The notes: generated from the letters alone by a model not told the origin. Counted from the first letter of the stretch, positions 16,514 through 27,333 are shown. The stretch is 64,000 nucleotides of DNA from Bacillus sp. CH140a_4T (GCF_008923725.1 NZ_WBPF01000021.1:767924-831923); one strand, 5' to 3'. Program-made: numbers and translations.

Positions 16514-17497
16514 TTAAAACAGATGAATGTTTTCTTTCTTACAAGCTTCACGTAAATCGTCAGGCCATACAGAAGATTGAACTTCACCGATATGTGCTTT
16601 TCTTAAGAAGTACATGCACATTCTTGATTGTCCAATACCACCGCCAATTGTTAATGGTAGTACGTCTTCTAAAATACCTTTATGGAAATCATACTCACGT
16701 TTGAAGTCTTCACCAGTTTTCGTTAACTGCTCATCAAGTGATTTACTATCAACTCGAATTCCCATTGATGATAATTCAAATGAAGATTGTAGTACTGGGT
16801 GCCAAAATAAAATGTCACCGTTTAATTTCCAATCATCATAATCAGCTGCGCGTCCATCATGCTTTTCACCTGAACGAAGTGCATCACCAATTCCGATAAT
16901 GAAGACTGCACCGTGTTCTTTCGCAATTGCATGTTCACGATCTTTCGGTGTTAATTCTGGATATTTATCTTCTAGTTCTTGGGAAGTAATGAAAACTACT
17001 TCTTCTGGTAAATACTTTCCAAGGAACGGATATTTTTCAAATAAGTGATCTTCTAAATCTTTGAATATTCCATAAATTGTTTGTACTGTTTCTTGCAAGT
17101 AATCTACAGTACGCCATTCTTTTTGAACAATTTTTTCCCAATCCCATTGGTCAACGTAAATGGAATGTGTTGCATCAAGTTCCTCATCACGACGAATCGC
17201 GTTCATGTTTGTATATAAGCCTTCACCAGCTTCATATCCGTATTCATGTAATGCGAATCTTTTCCACTTCGCTAGTGAGTGAACAATTTCTAATTCTTCT
17301 CCTGAATGTAACATATCAAATTCAATTGGACGTTCTACACCGTTTAAATGATCGTTTAATCCTGATTTTTTCGTTACGAATAATGGTGCAGATACGCGGA
17401 ATAGTTCAAGGCGTTTTGCTAATTGATCCTCGAAAAATGTTTTAACTTCCTTAATTGCGATTTGAGTCTCTCTTACTGTCATTAATGATTGATACAT
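16514..17497 (-). CDS. asnA: Aspartate-ammonia ligase (asparagine synthetase A)
   Basis: 327 residues, the usual AsnA length. It makes asparagine from aspartate, ammonia and ATP through an aspartyl-AMP intermediate and is built on a class II aminoacyl-tRNA synthetase fold. Visible blocks are [21 protein letters not shown] near the start, DQWDWEKI and the C-terminal [21 protein letters not shown] at 17497 is preceded by TTAGGAGGAAACCACC. A T-box leader directly upstream ties expression to uncharged tRNA. Confidence 0.93.
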   Translation of the reverse strand: MYQSLMTVRETQIAIKEVKTFFEDQLAKRLELFRVSAPLFVTKKSGLNDHLNGVERPIEFDMLHSGEELEIVHSLAKWKRFALHEYGYEAGEGLYTNMNAIRRDEELDATHSIYVDQWDWEKIVQKEWRTVDYLQETVQTIYGIFKDLEDHLFEKYPFLGKYLPEEVVFITSQELEDKYPELTPKDREHAIAKEHGAVFIIGIGDALRSGEKHDGRAADYDDWKLNGDILFWHPVLQSSFELSSMGIRVDSKSLDEQLTKTGEDFKREYDFHKGILEDVLPLTIGGGIGQSRMCMYFLRKAHIGEVQSSVWPDDLREACKKENIHLF

Positions 17498-17543
17498 GGT
17501 GGTTTCCTCCTAAAATGTTTGGATGTTGTGAAAAGAAGCCAAC

Positions 17544-17830
17544 AAAAAAAGCCCTTCTTTCCCAAAAAACTGGGACGAAAGACTTTGGTTCCGCGGTACC
17601 ACCCAAATTAGCAACAGAGGTTGCTCACTTATACAATACGGAGATGAAATATCTCGATACTGTTCTTCTTGTAACGGCGAAGTTCCCGGCTAAGTCTACT
17701 TTCCTGTAAAGGATTTCGGTTAGCAACTCCAGGAGGTTCTTCATAATAGGCTTCGTATCAGGCTCACACCACCCCTGACTCGCTTAGACTACATCCTACT
17801 ACTACTCGTCCTTTCATAGTCGTTTTGTTG
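17544..17830 (-). ncRNA. T-box leader of asnA
   Basis: Read on the minus strand, the leader has a long stem I (from about 17830, with GGGGTGGTGTGAGCC), a candidate specifier AAC in GAAGAACCTCC (about 17738-17748), the T-box core GGGTGGTACCGCGG (17591-17604), and a terminator (CCCAGTTTTTTGGG, then a T-run, 17544-17586). It senses uncharged tRNA through codon-anticodon and UGGN-acceptor pairing. Asparagine specificity is inferred from the gene and the AAC triplet. Confidence 0.85.
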
Positions 17831-17860
17831 TCACATCTCTGAAACATTTTATTAATGATT

Positions 17861-17888
17861 ATTCTATACAAAAAATAAAGAAAGTCAA
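17861..17888 (-). promoter_or_regulatory. Sigma-A promoter of asnA leader
   Basis: Minus-strand TTGACT (17883-17888), 16-bp spacer, TAGAAT (17861-17866), about 30 bp before the T-box stem I. Confidence 0.6.
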
Positions 17889-17956
17889 CAAAAATTTAAA
17901 AATATTTTTTAATTCTTTATTTTACGGCTTTATTGATTGTTTTCAATATAACGTCT

Positions 17957-18073
17957 TCACTTCTTTTGCCTTGTCAATCCAAAAAATGTTTCACTAACCG
18001 AGACTAACATATACACAACAAGTAATGTAATCGTTCGAAATATAGAATCCGCAGTATTCCGTATTATTTTCAT
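17957..18073 (-). CDS. Small 38-residue single-helix protein
   Basis: An ATG at 18073 with GAAAGGA about 12 nt upstream opens a frame beginning MKIIRNTADSIF. One membrane helix follows (ITLLVVYMLVSV, residues 15-26), then a basic LTRQKK end. It fills much of the 380-bp gap between the asnA leader and the DUF3934 gene. The positive-inside pattern and ribosome site support it; it is not recognised. Confidence 0.45.
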   Translation of the reverse strand: MKIIRNTADSIFRTITLLVVYMLVSVSETFFGLTRQKK

Positions 18074-18231
18074 TTTCTTTGTAATTCCTTTCAGTTTACT
18101 TGCAAATTCGTGTTATACTATAGCATTCAAGCACTTTATTTTTACTTAAAGCAATCATAGTCATTTATAAAGAGTATGTTCTAAATCATTGACTATTATC
18201 AAATAAGATTTTTATATAACGGAGTGATCAT

Positions 18232-18366
18232 ATGAGCAAAACGAAAGCAAAACCGAAAAAAGGTGTAGGACAAGGTACAGGAAGTAAAGGATGGAACCGT
18301 TGGCAATCAAGTGCAAAGAAAAAGGCAGCTGCCAAGCCATATAAAAGTAAAGGGACTAAAAAGTAA
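18232..18366 (+). CDS. DUF3934-type small basic protein
   Basis: 44 residues, about one third Lys, starting MSKTKAKPKKGVGQGTGSKG and ending PYKSKGTKK. This is the make-up of the DUF3934 family, known from B. cereus-group genomes; its function is unknown but nucleic-acid or ribosome contact is plausible from charge. ATG follows CGGAGTGATCAT. Closed by a two-way terminator shared with the helicase gene. Confidence 0.75.
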   Translation: MSKTKAKPKKGVGQGTGSKGWNRWQSSAKKKAAAKPYKSKGTKK

Positions 18367-18417
18367 ATTCTGTATTATCTCTTTACTTTGTTCAAAACAA
18401 ATTATAATTATTACACT

Positions 18418-18458
18418 AAAAAAGCTATGCTCTCATACATGTGAAAGCATAGCTTTTT
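18418..18458. terminator. Bidirectional terminator
   Basis: AAAAAGCTATGCT / AGCATAGCTTTTT arms between the DUF3934 and SNF2 helicase genes. Confidence 0.85.
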
Positions 18459-18461
18459 ATA

Positions 18462-21400
18462 TTAAATCATTAAAATATCTCGTATTTCTTCCTCTGTGAT
18501 TGATGATAATTTCTCTTCTCCTGGCTCAATCACTTCAGCGATTAAATTTTTCTTACTCTCTTGCAATTCATGCATCTTTTCTTCAATTGTTCCGTGAGCC
18601 ACTAACTTAATCACTTGCACTGTATTTTTTTGTCCCATTCGATATGCTCTATCTGCTGCTTGTTGTTCAACAGCTGGATTCCACCATAAATCGTACAATA
18701 TAACCGTATCGGCACCCGTTAAGTTAAGACCTGTACCACCAGCTTTTAAAGAAATAAGAAACAGGTCCCCTTCTCCTTCGTTAAACCGGTCACATAGCTC
18801 TACACGTTCCTGCGAAGGTGTATTTCCGTCTAAATAAAAGTATGGAATCGCTTGACGATTTAACTCACGACCAATAATGGACAGCATCTTCGTAAATTGA
18901 GAAAAAATTAAAATTCTCTTACCAGTACTCCTGCATTCCTCTAGTATCTCTAGCAGTTGTTCAAATTTAGCGGAACTGCCCTTGTAATCATCCACGAATA
19001 AAGCGGGATGATTACAAATTTGTCGTAATCTCGTTAAGCCAGCTAAAATTCTAATTTTATTTTTACGTAACGTATCTTTATCTAAATGTTTTAACGTTTC
19101 TTCCCTTAATTTCGCTAAATAAGCAGCATATAGTCTCTTTTGATCTGGTAATAACTCCGACGACTGTAAGTGCTCTATTTTATCTGGAAGCTCCTGTAAT
19201 ACGTCTTTTTTTAATCGTCTTAATACGAAAGGTTTTACACGCTTCGCTATATCTTCGCGCCTTAAATCACCGAATTCTTTTCTTCCTGGTAATAATTCCG
19301 GAAATACAACGTGGAAAATAGACCATAGCTCTTCTAATGAATTTTCTACAGGCGTTCCCGTTAGTCCGAAACGATACTCAGCTTGGATTGTTTTCACCGC
19401 TCTTGCAGTTTGCGTTGTAGGATTTTTAAACGCCTGTGCTTCATCAAGAAATAGTGTATGAAATGGCCTCGCATACGATCTTATATCTCTTCTCAGTAGT
19501 GGATATGACGTAATTACGACATCAAATTCCGCTATGTCTTTTAAGATTTTTCGCCGCTCTGCTTGATTTCCATCTGCAATAACTGCTCTAATATGCGGGG
19601 CGAATTTTTTCAATTCACTAAACCAATTGTAGACGAGAGAGGACGGTGAAACGACTAATATAGGCAGCTTTTTCTCCCGAATTTCAGGCAAAACAGAATC
19701 TATAAAGGCAATACTTTGCAGCGTTTTTCCAAGTCCCATATCATCTGCTAAAATGCCGCCGAAACGGTAATGGGCGAGTGTTTTCATCCACTCGAATCCG
19801 TATACTTGATACTCTCTCATTACAGCATGTAAAGTTTGCGGTACTGTAAACTTTAATTTTTTCGGATTTTGAATACTTTCAACTAAATCTTGAACAGATT
19901 CATCTAAACTTAAAACATTACCTTCGTGAAGTCCGTTCATCCATTTCACACTCCGAATAAGCGGAACATTCACTTCTTCCCCGTGTAAAAACTCTTTCCG
20001 AATACCTGATTCTTTTACAAACTGATTAATTTCATTAAACTCTTTGCTCTCTAGTGATAATAAAGAACCATTCGCTAATCGGTAATATTTACGTTTCTCT
20101 TCAAGAGCCAATAATACACCTTTAATTTCCGCTTCTGGTATTCCTTTTATATCAAATCGAAATGACAACCAATCAATTCTTTCTTTTCTTCTCACCCTAA
20201 TAAGAGGTGCTGTATCCCCTTTATGAATGCGTAATTTGATTGCTGTTGTCGCGTAAATATCAACTAAGCCTTTTAACGTTGGAACGACATGATATAAAAA
20301 GTTATACTCAGCATCTTCATTATGCATAAAGTAACCACCTTCTGTTTTCGCGAAGGCACTTTCACTCATAATGTCTAAAATCTCTTTTTCCTTTTTCTCA
20401 TCACGATTAAAAACAGACGGCTGTCCATCTTCTTCTAGCGGATTGATCATGACGTTTCCATAATGAAATTCCAGGCCTGCTAACAAACGATTTTTCACAC
20501 GATCTAAATACAGTTTTGCTTTTAGCGACGGCGTTTCAACACGATCCGATATTACTTCATCAATTCGTACCGTTCCAAGTTTCATTAATCCTGGCACAAC
20601 TTTCGCTACGAAATGTTCCATCTTGCTTTCAGGAATATAAAACTGATTACTATTTGAGCGACTCATCATCTTTTGCAATTCAATAAGGCGCATACAATCT
20701 TCCATAGGTAAATGATATAATTTCCCATCGTAAAGAGCGTTATTATACATTTCCATAACTTGAACACGATTTAAGCCATCTATATGAATTGTAAACCCAC
20801 CATTATTTCCTTTCGTAAACTCAAAATGTAATGGCAATAAACCGTTTGACATTTGTAAGCCATGAAACAGTTGCTCATTTTGTTTCAGCTGTACATACTC
20901 AACTTTAGAAAGTGAAGAGAGCATATTTTTCCACGAAGCCGGCGGTATGAATATCATACTTTCATCTTGTTTCGCATGTACTTCTAACGCATCTTCATAC
21001 ATTTTTTCATTATGATACATTTTAATCAGCTGCTGAATAACCGCGTCCGTTTCTTGCCTGAAGCTATGTACATCTGGTGTGTATGTAAATTCATTAGAGC
21101 AATGAAAAGCCTCTCTTTTCTCCACGTTAGAAAGAAATTCTCTAATATGCTTTATAAAATATGTTTTCGCAAGTTTTAACTGAATTCCAAGAAGGGCCCC
21201 ACCACTTTTCGTCGCTACTGGTAAACATATAAACGCAACATCTAATATTTCACGTGTATCAAAACGGTGTTGTTTACTTTTTGGCCGCAGTGGTTTGTTT
21301 GCAAACAACTGAAACATCCCATTCGTTAATACATCATTTCCGCTCATATTTTCACTACTAGCAGAGGCCATGCCGCCCGTTTGCTGGTTATAATTTATTT

Positions 21401-21668
21401 GTATTAGTACGGCTGCAACATGTTGACAGTACGTTTGAAAAGACACTAACGAAGGACAACTACAGCTCGCAACTACATCCCCTTTTTTAGCTTTTTCTAC
21501 TGTAACATGAAAATCTTCATTCCCTTTTACCGTCGCCTCACAAATTTCTTTCGTTTCATCATAATGATTCACGATTACTTTATTTGCTTTATAATAAGCT
21601 TCGCCTCTTTTATAAGAGGTCTCTCCGCATACTTCTTTTATAATCGATTTATTTAATGTAAAACCCAT
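18462..21668 (-). CDS. SWIM-domain SNF2 helicase
   Basis: 1068 residues. A SWIM zinc finger lies at the N-terminus (C69-x-C71, C81-x-H83), then a long SNF2-associated region (about 90-600), and the two-lobed SNF2 ATPase: DDMGLGKTLQS Walker A (about 641), DEAQ box (about 739), LTGTPVENS motif III, and the helicase C lobe with LKAGGTGLNLTGADTVI and AADRAYRMGQ. It resembles B. subtilis YwqA. SNF2 enzymes move along duplex DNA and displace proteins; a role in transcription recovery or repair is likely but unproven. ATG at 21668 follows AAGGAAGTG. Confidence 0.92.
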   Translation of the reverse strand: MGFTLNKSIIKEVCGETSYKRGEAYYKANKVIVNHYDETKEICEATVKGNEDFHVTVEKAKKGDVVASCSCPSLVSFQTYCQHVAAVLIQINYNQQTGGMASASSENMSGNDVLTNGMFQLFANKPLRPKSKQHRFDTREILDVAFICLPVATKSGGALLGIQLKLAKTYFIKHIREFLSNVEKREAFHCSNEFTYTPDVHSFRQETDAVIQQLIKMYHNEKMYEDALEVHAKQDESMIFIPPASWKNMLSSLSKVEYVQLKQNEQLFHGLQMSNGLLPLHFEFTKGNNGGFTIHIDGLNRVQVMEMYNNALYDGKLYHLPMEDCMRLIELQKMMSRSNSNQFYIPESKMEHFVAKVVPGLMKLGTVRIDEVISDRVETPSLKAKLYLDRVKNRLLAGLEFHYGNVMINPLEEDGQPSVFNRDEKKEKEILDIMSESAFAKTEGGYFMHNEDAEYNFLYHVVPTLKGLVDIYATTAIKLRIHKGDTAPLIRVRRKERIDWLSFRFDIKGIPEAEIKGVLLALEEKRKYYRLANGSLLSLESKEFNEINQFVKESGIRKEFLHGEEVNVPLIRSVKWMNGLHEGNVLSLDESVQDLVESIQNPKKLKFTVPQTLHAVMREYQVYGFEWMKTLAHYRFGGILADDMGLGKTLQSIAFIDSVLPEIREKKLPILVVSPSSLVYNWFSELKKFAPHIRAVIADGNQAERRKILKDIAEFDVVITSYPLLRRDIRSYARPFHTLFLDEAQAFKNPTTQTARAVKTIQAEYRFGLTGTPVENSLEELWSIFHVVFPELLPGRKEFGDLRREDIAKRVKPFVLRRLKKDVLQELPDKIEHLQSSELLPDQKRLYAAYLAKLREETLKHLDKDTLRKNKIRILAGLTRLRQICNHPALFVDDYKGSSAKFEQLLEILEECRSTGKRILIFSQFTKMLSIIGRELNRQAIPYFYLDGNTPSQERVELCDRFNEGEGDLFLISLKAGGTGLNLTGADTVILYDLWWNPAVEQQAADRAYRMGQKNTVQVIKLVAHGTIEEKMHELQESKKNLIAEVIEPGEEKLSSITEEEIRDILMI

Positions 21669-21754
21669 TGTTTTGACACTTCCTTAATGTGAAACCATTT
21701 TCTCTTACTTAACATTTTACATGCTCAACGAGAAAATATAAAATGTTGATTCAA

Positions 21755-21785
21755 CAAAAAAGATGCTTATTTATAAGCATCTTCT
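21755..21785 (-). terminator. Terminator of the aspartate/dicarboxylate operon
   Basis: AAGATGCTTAT / ATAAGCATCTT arms and a T-run on the minus strand directly after the response-regulator stop. Confidence 0.8.
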
Positions 21786-22718
21786 TCACTCTATCTCCAT
21801 CAACCGTTTCGCCTCAAAATACAACACTTGAATAAATTTCTTCGTATTAATTCGTATATGGCCAGAAGTTGCTATTTCATCCTTTGTCATTTCTGTCATC
21901 CGTTTTCTCACTACAGTGAAATCAAAAAATTTCGGAGCATAGCTTTCAAATTTCGGATTTGAAAAGTCTGTTAGTCCGAGGGAAGCTAAATGATTCAATG
22001 ATTGATAAATCGCTCTTCTTACACGTTGTTCAGATGCTTTTCTCTCCTTATCTATATCTGTATCCGAAGCTATATGATCTAATTTTTTTAATGTTATTTG
22101 GTGAAAAATATCTTTTAATGCCGGAAATCCAAATTCAAATGTTTGCGCCTTTTCTTGTCCGTATAAATATTCCAGCATATTAAGTAAATCTTTACTTCCG
22201 TTCTCTCCCGCAATACCGAGTTCTGCTAGTAAGAAGCGTCCTAAATCTGATATCTTTTTTCCTTCTTGCACTGTTTCACTACGCATTTGCGGCTTTTCCC
22301 ACTGAAATACATTATTTAATGATTTTTGAATGTCATATATAGAACGTTCCAAACGAATACGCTCTATCACTTTTCGTACAACCGATACTACTTCTATTTT
22401 GTTTAGTGGTTTTGTAATATAATATTCCACACCAAGTGTATACGCCTCACCAATGAGCTGTTTCGATTCAACTTGAGAAATCATAATAATTTTCCCAGTA
22501 AATGAAGACGCTATATGACGAACTGTTTCGATGCCATCTCTCATCGGCATTAGTAAATCAATAAATAAAATATCTACTTTTTTATAATTTAGCTGTTCTG
22601 CCTCAATAAACGCTCCATCTTCGGATTCTCCAATTACTTCCCCAAGATCGCCATCCTCAATAATTTGCGAAAGCATCGAACGGAACACTTCATCATCATC
22701 TACGATATAATAAAACAA
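21786..22718 (-). CDS. Response regulator, YcbB/GlnL family
   Basis: 310 residues: receiver domain (about 1-120, DDDE acidic pocket, phospho-acceptor Asp in LFIDLLMP) and a C-terminal YcbB-type DNA-binding domain (about 150-305). I take TTG at 22718 as start (GGAAGGGGAATAGG before it), because MFYYIVDDDE is the usual receiver opening and this start is 2 nt after the kinase stop. In B. subtilis the related GlnL controls glutamine use; here the pair is tied to an aspartate operon, so a dicarboxylate or aspartate signal is more likely. Confidence 0.85.
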   Translation of the reverse strand: MFYYIVDDDEVFRSMLSQIIEDGDLGEVIGESEDGAFIEAEQLNYKKVDILFIDLLMPMRDGIETVRHIASSFTGKIIMISQVESKQLIGEAYTLGVEYYITKPLNKIEVVSVVRKVIERIRLERSIYDIQKSLNNVFQWEKPQMRSETVQEGKKISDLGRFLLAELGIAGENGSKDLLNMLEYLYGQEKAQTFEFGFPALKDIFHQITLKKLDHIASDTDIDKERKASEQRVRRAIYQSLNHLASLGLTDFSNPKFESYAPKFFDFTVVRKRMTEMTKDEIATSGHIRINTKKFIQVLYFEAKRLMEIE

Positions 22719-22720
22719 AC

Positions 22721-24010
22721 CTATTCCCCTTCCCGCTTTAAACTGCACTCCGGTAAACAAACGATAAACTTACACCCTTTTTCAGTTTCATTGTCTTCTA
22801 ACCTTACTTCTCCGCCAAGCTCTGTTACCATTTCGTGTATGTAAGAAAGTCCAATACCTGTTGACGGTGTTCCTGTTTGATCATACTTGGAGGTAAACCC
22901 GGGCTTAAATACTAATTTCTTATACTTTTGTGCAATACCAGGGCCATCGTCAATTACTTCAAAGATTACATGTTGATCTCGTTTATATAACTTAATACGA
23001 ATGAGACCCCTATCTTCAATTGCTTCCACTGCATTTGCAACTAAGTTATTAAAGATTGATAGCACTGTATACACGTGATATGCAGCGTGTTCACCTTCTA
23101 TATGTTTAGAAAAACGTATATCTTTCCTTAGCATTTCAGCATATTTCTCATTTATTCTTACGATCATTTCTGTAAGCTCATGTCCTTCTACATACTCGGC
23201 CACATTTTTATCTAATAACAGTTTAGATAATCCTGCAAAAATTCTTTGATTATCCTTTTTTATTTCGTGCACTTCTCCCGCTATTTTCAAGGCTGTTTTA
23301 CTGCTAGAATCATTTTTCGCCTGTAAATTTCGATATAGTTGATATGCTTCTTGTGTAATCAATTCTGCATTTTGTAACGTTTTTTTCAAATGAACAGATT
23401 CTACATATAAGTTCGAAAGGTGCATAAACATTTTTTCATTTTCTTTTCGAACTTGTGATTCTTTTAATTTCGTTTCATATAAAATCATCATATTTAAAAA
23501 GCCTAGTGCAAAGAAACTACGGAAAACAGCAATAATGATAAGTTTATTTACTTCAGAAACTGTTATTGTTGTACCGAGTACTACCATATGATAAATTGCT
23601 AGTTCTGACATACTTGCGATAATTTCAATTGTAATTCCAAGGCATCCAATAACGATTGGTTTCTGATGAAACTTATTTACCCTACAAAGTGAAAAAAGAC
23701 TTCCATAAATAAAATAATAAAAGAACACAGGATAGCGCAAATAAAATGATTCCGTCATATGAAATGAACCTTGCATGACCCAGTCAAGACATACACGGAA
23801 TAATACTACACATATACCGACAAGAATACCTGCAGCCGCTGCTGGTATTCTTCTTAAAAATAGTAATAAAAAGAAGAAAAGCGGCGTCCCAAAGCTAACG
23901 CGAAACGTATCGTTAAAAGGGTGAAAATTAAGTTCTCCAGCAATCGGAACAACAACCATTAATATAGTTAAAAGGGATATATCTTTCTTCCATAACTGAT
24001 TCCAATTCAA
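22721..24010 (-). CDS. Sensor histidine kinase, YcbA/GlnK-like
   Basis: 429 residues from TTG at 24010 (AGGAAGTGG upstream; a GTG at 24019 would sit right on the ribosome site). The N-terminal half (about 10-185) has five to six TM helices without a large external loop, suggesting that it senses within the membrane or through a transporter. Then follow a coiled coil, the phospho-acceptor region (KIAGEVHEIKKDNQRI, His near 252) and the ATPase domain (NNLVANAVEAI, DDGPGIA, TGIGLSYIHEM). Partner of the adjoining regulator. Confidence 0.88.
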   Translation of the reverse strand: MNWNQLWKKDISLLTILMVVVPIAGELNFHPFNDTFRVSFGTPLFFFLLLFLRRIPAAAAGILVGICVVLFRVCLDWVMQGSFHMTESFYLRYPVFFYYFIYGSLFSLCRVNKFHQKPIVIGCLGITIEIIASMSELAIYHMVVLGTTITVSEVNKLIIIAVFRSFFALGFLNMMILYETKLKESQVRKENEKMFMHLSNLYVESVHLKKTLQNAELITQEAYQLYRNLQAKNDSSSKTALKIAGEVHEIKKDNQRIFAGLSKLLLDKNVAEYVEGHELTEMIVRINEKYAEMLRKDIRFSKHIEGEHAAYHVYTVLSIFNNLVANAVEAIEDRGLIRIKLYKRDQHVIFEVIDDGPGIAQKYKKLVFKPGFTSKYDQTGTPSTGIGLSYIHEMVTELGGEVRLEDNETEKGCKFIVCLPECSLKREGE

Positions 24011-24049
24011 AGGTGCCACTTCCTATACTTTTTGTCAGTAGTAAAAGTG

Positions 24050-24078
24050 AAAGCCCGCTTATTATATAAACGGGCTTT
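24050..24078 (-). terminator. Internal hairpin between malic enzyme and kinase genes
   Basis: AAAGCCCG / CGGGCTTT arms followed by ATTTCT-type sequence in the 72-bp gap; probably lowers but need not stop read-through into the two-component genes. Confidence 0.6.
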
Positions 24079-24082
24079 ATTT

Positions 24083-25795
24083 CTATATTCTAACCTTTTC
24101 TACCGCTTTTATTTGGCGATACTCTGGCTCCCAGATTGCTTCTTTCACTGCAATCTTGATATCGTTATCACTTAAGTTCTCTCTAGCTACACCTTCTGCA
24201 ACGGCAACTTTCGCTACTTCAATTGCAACCATTTCCGAGATATTACGTAACTCTTCAACTTCTGGCAAAATAGGTGCTCCTGGCTGACTTGTATCTACCA
24301 TGCTTGCAACTGCTTCAGCTGCTGCTGCGAACATTCCATCTGTCATGACGCTTGCACGTACGACAATTGTTCCAAGACCAAGTCCTGGGAAAATAAGTGC
24401 ATTATTTGATTGTCCAATCACATACGTTACACCGTTGTATGTAACTGGTTCAAATGGACTTCCTGTTGCAACTAACGCTCTTCCTTCTGTCCACTCAATT
24501 AAATCAGCTGGTTTTGCTTCAGCAAGTGGCGTCGGATTCGACATTGGTAAAATAATTGGTCTTTCTACGTGAGAAGCCATTTCTTTAATAATCTCTTCTT
24601 TGAATGCTCCTGCAACAGTTGATGTACCGATTAAAATTGTCGGTTTTACATGCTTCACAACTTCAGCAAGTCCGATCGCATCATTTTGTTTCCACTCACT
24701 TACTTCCGATTCTTTTCTTGCATATGGCATTTGGAAATCAAGAAGATCTTCCATATCATCTGTCATTAACCCGTTACGATCAATACACCAGAAACGCTTA
24801 TATGATTCTTCTTCTGATACGCCAACGCGGACCATTGCATCTCTAACTTGATCTGCGATACCGATTCCAGCCGTACCAGCACCAAACACAACAATGCGGT
24901 GTTCACTTAACGGTACACCCGAAACTTTCACTGCCGATAACACAGCAGCAAGTGAAACTGCACCTGTACCTTGAATATCATCATTAAATGTACAAATATC
25001 ATGACGATATTTATCTAAAATTTTTCGTGCATTTCGAGAGCTAAAGTCTTCCCAATGTAAAAGTGCTTTCGGGAATTGTTTATTCACTGCTTGTACAAAT
25101 GTATCAATAAATTCATCGTAAGCTTCACCAGTTATACGAGGGTGACGATTTCCAATATAAAATGGATTGTTTAATAGTTCCTCACGATTTGTACCTACAT
25201 CTAAAATGACCGGTAATACACGGCTAGGATCGATTCCAACTGCGGCCGTATAAACAGCTAATTTCCCAATTGCGATGTTTATACCACCAACACCCCAGTC
25301 ACCAATTCCTAATATACCTTCTCCATCTGTTACAACGACTAAATCAATGTTTTCTGCTGTTGCACCGATATTGGCAAATGCGTCTTCAATACCTGATGGA
25401 TCGTTAATTGATAAATACACACCACGTGGTTTACGGTATTCATGACTATACCTTTGAATTGCTACACCGACTGTTGGTGTATATACAATTGGTAACATTT
25501 CACGTAAGTGATTTGTTAGTATACGATAAAATAATACTTCATTTCGATCATGTAACGCTGTTAAGTATACATTCTTTAATAAATCATCCGGCTGAGAACA
25601 AAATTGTTCATATGCTCGGCGTGCTTGTTCTTCTAATGTTAAAACTGCTGGCGGTAATAACCCTTTTAAACCTAATTCTTCTCTCTCATCTTGCGTGAAA
25701 GCGACCCCTTTATTTAAAAGTGGTGTTGATAATACTTCTACTCCTCTTAATGTTGTTTCTAATGAACCATTAGAACCTACTGTAAACTTACTCAT
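24083..25795 (-). CDS. NAD-dependent malic enzyme
   Basis: 570 residues, the large malic-enzyme type. It decarboxylates malate oxidatively to pyruvate. Seen: [25 protein letters not shown] (about 110-134), [17 protein letters not shown] (about 155-171, malate and metal site), [18 protein letters not shown] and the Rossmann loop [14 protein letters not shown] (about 310-323). ATG at 25795 is used (AGAGGTAGGG upstream); an earlier in-frame ATG at 25825 has no ribosome site. It follows aspA and a hairpin. Together they convert aspartate-derived fumarate to pyruvate once fumarase has made malate. Confidence 0.92.
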   Translation of the reverse strand: MSKFTVGSNGSLETTLRGVEVLSTPLLNKGVAFTQDEREELGLKGLLPPAVLTLEEQARRAYEQFCSQPDDLLKNVYLTALHDRNEVLFYRILTNHLREMLPIVYTPTVGVAIQRYSHEYRKPRGVYLSINDPSGIEDAFANIGATAENIDLVVVTDGEGILGIGDWGVGGINIAIGKLAVYTAAVGIDPSRVLPVILDVGTNREELLNNPFYIGNRHPRITGEAYDEFIDTFVQAVNKQFPKALLHWEDFSSRNARKILDKYRHDICTFNDDIQGTGAVSLAAVLSAVKVSGVPLSEHRIVVFGAGTAGIGIADQVRDAMVRVGVSEEESYKRFWCIDRNGLMTDDMEDLLDFQMPYARKESEVSEWKQNDAIGLAEVVKHVKPTILIGTSTVAGAFKEEIIKEMASHVERPIILPMSNPTPLAEAKPADLIEWTEGRALVATGSPFEPVTYNGVTYVIGQSNNALIFPGLGLGTIVVRASVMTDGMFAAAAEAVASMVDTSQPGAPILPEVEELRNISEMVAIEVAKVAVAEGVARENLSDNDIKIAVKEAIWEPEYRQIKAVEKVRI

Positions 25796-25840
25796 AACAT
25801 CCCTACCTCTATTCATATATAGCATTTCTATATTGTAAAC

Positions 25841-25867
25841 AAAAAAGAGGGGCTTGTCCCCCTCTTC
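25841..25867 (-). terminator. Hairpin between aspA and malic enzyme genes
   Basis: AAGAGGGG / CCCCTCTT arms with a T-run on the minus strand; a likely partial terminator that sets different levels for the two genes. Confidence 0.7.
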
Positions 25868-25869
25868 TT

Positions 25870-27309
25870 TTAATTTTTCTTTAAAAGAGTCGCTCCTGCA
25901 ATCCCTGGGTGTGTCATTTCAAATGGATCTAGAATTAACTCTAAGTCTTCTTGTGACAATACACCATTTTTCACACAAAGTTCTCGAACGGATTGCCCTG
26001 TCGCAATTGCTTCTTTCGCAACGCGAGCTGCTGCTTCATAACCGATATGAGGGTTCACGGCTGTAATAATTCCTACACTCTTCTCAACATACTCTTTTAA
26101 GCGATCTTCATTCGCTTCAATTCCTTTTAAGCAATTATCTGTAAAGGCACGGAAACCGTTATTCATAATGCTAATAGATTGAAGTAAGTTGAAAACAAGT
26201 ACTGGCTCCATAACGTTTAGTTCTAATTGTCCTGCTTCTGAAGCAAGGCAAATTGTATGGTCGTTACCAATTACTTGGAACGCAATTTGATTAATTACTT
26301 CTGGCATAACAGGATTTACTTTCCCTGGCATAATAGATGAACCTGGTTGACGAGCAGGTAGCATAATTTCCGCTAAGCCAACGCGTGGACCTGATGCCAT
26401 TAGACGAAGGTCGTTCGCAATTTTAGACATGTTCATCATACATACTTTAAGTGCTGCAGATACTTCAGTATACGCATCCGTATTTTGCGTTGCATCTACT
26501 AAATCTTCTGCACCAACAAGTGGTAGTTCACTAATTGTAGCTAAATGTTTTACAACTGCTTCAATATATTCTGGAGCTGCATTTAAGCCTGTACCAACTG
26601 CAGTTGCCCCCATGTTCACTTCATATAAGTGTTGACGTGATTGCTGAATTCGTTTCATATCACGTTCAAGTACGCGAGAGTACGCTTTAAATTCTTGTCC
26701 AAGACGAATTGGCACAGCGTCTTGTAAATGTGTACGACCCATTTTAATAACATGGTCAAACTGCTCTGCTTTTAATTCAAATACATCATGCATATAACCC
26801 ATCGTTTGTAATAAACCTTCTAATGCGTTTAATGTCGCGATATGAATCGCCGTTGGGAATGCATCGTTTGTGGATTGCGCCATGTTTACATGACTATTTG
26901 GACTAATATAATGATAGTCTCCCTTTTCCATTCCTAATAATTCAAGAGCACGGTTGGCAATGACTTCATTTGCATTCATGTTCATTGAAGTACCTGCTCC
27001 GCCTTGGATTGGATCTACGATGAAATGATCATGCCATTTTCCATCAAGAATTTCTTGAGCAGCTTCTGCGATCGCGCCGCCCTTGTTCAATTCCAATCTT
27101 CCTACATCTGCATTAGCAAGCGCTGCAGCTTTCTTTACAATTGCGAACGCTTTAATTAAGCCTTCATGGATTTTATATCCTGTAATTGGGAAGTTTTCAA
27201 CTGCACGCATTGTTTGTACGCCGTAGTATGCATAGTTTGGTACTTCTTTTTCACCTAAAAAATCTTTTTCAATTCGAACACCATTTTTAACTTCAGTTAA
27301 TGTTGCCAT
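25870..27309 (-). CDS. aspA: Aspartate ammonia-lyase (aspartase)
   Basis: 479 residues of the aspartase/fumarase superfamily: [12 protein letters not shown] (about 143-154), [11 protein letters not shown] and the signature [16 protein letters not shown] with the catalytic loop Ser (about 324-339). It splits aspartate into fumarate and ammonia. The Glu-rich start, length and partner genes favour aspartase over fumarase; a true fumC lies at 51990. ATG at 27309 follows TTAAGGAGTG. Second gene after the transporter, 24 bp away. Confidence 0.88.
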   Translation of the reverse strand: MATLTEVKNGVRIEKDFLGEKEVPNYAYYGVQTMRAVENFPITGYKIHEGLIKAFAIVKKAAALANADVGRLELNKGGAIAEAAQEILDGKWHDHFIVDPIQGGAGTSMNMNANEVIANRALELLGMEKGDYHYISPNSHVNMAQSTNDAFPTAIHIATLNALEGLLQTMGYMHDVFELKAEQFDHVIKMGRTHLQDAVPIRLGQEFKAYSRVLERDMKRIQQSRQHLYEVNMGATAVGTGLNAAPEYIEAVVKHLATISELPLVGAEDLVDATQNTDAYTEVSAALKVCMMNMSKIANDLRLMASGPRVGLAEIMLPARQPGSSIMPGKVNPVMPEVINQIAFQVIGNDHTICLASEAGQLELNVMEPVLVFNLLQSISIMNNGFRAFTDNCLKGIEANEDRLKEYVEKSVGIITAVNPHIGYEAAARVAKEAIATGQSVRELCVKNGVLSQEDLELILDPFEMTHPGIAGATLLKKN

Positions 27310-27333
27310 GATTATTCACTCCTTAACGATTTC

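Noticed and set aside
17455-17709. An 84-codon plus-strand frame over the asnA leader
   Set aside because: It lies entirely on the complement of the asnA start and T-box, whose structure explains the sequence.
25870-27309. A second fumarase
   Set aside because: Operon company with a dicarboxylate/amino-acid carrier and malic enzyme, together with residue pattern, favours aspartase; a regular fumC is present elsewhere in the window.
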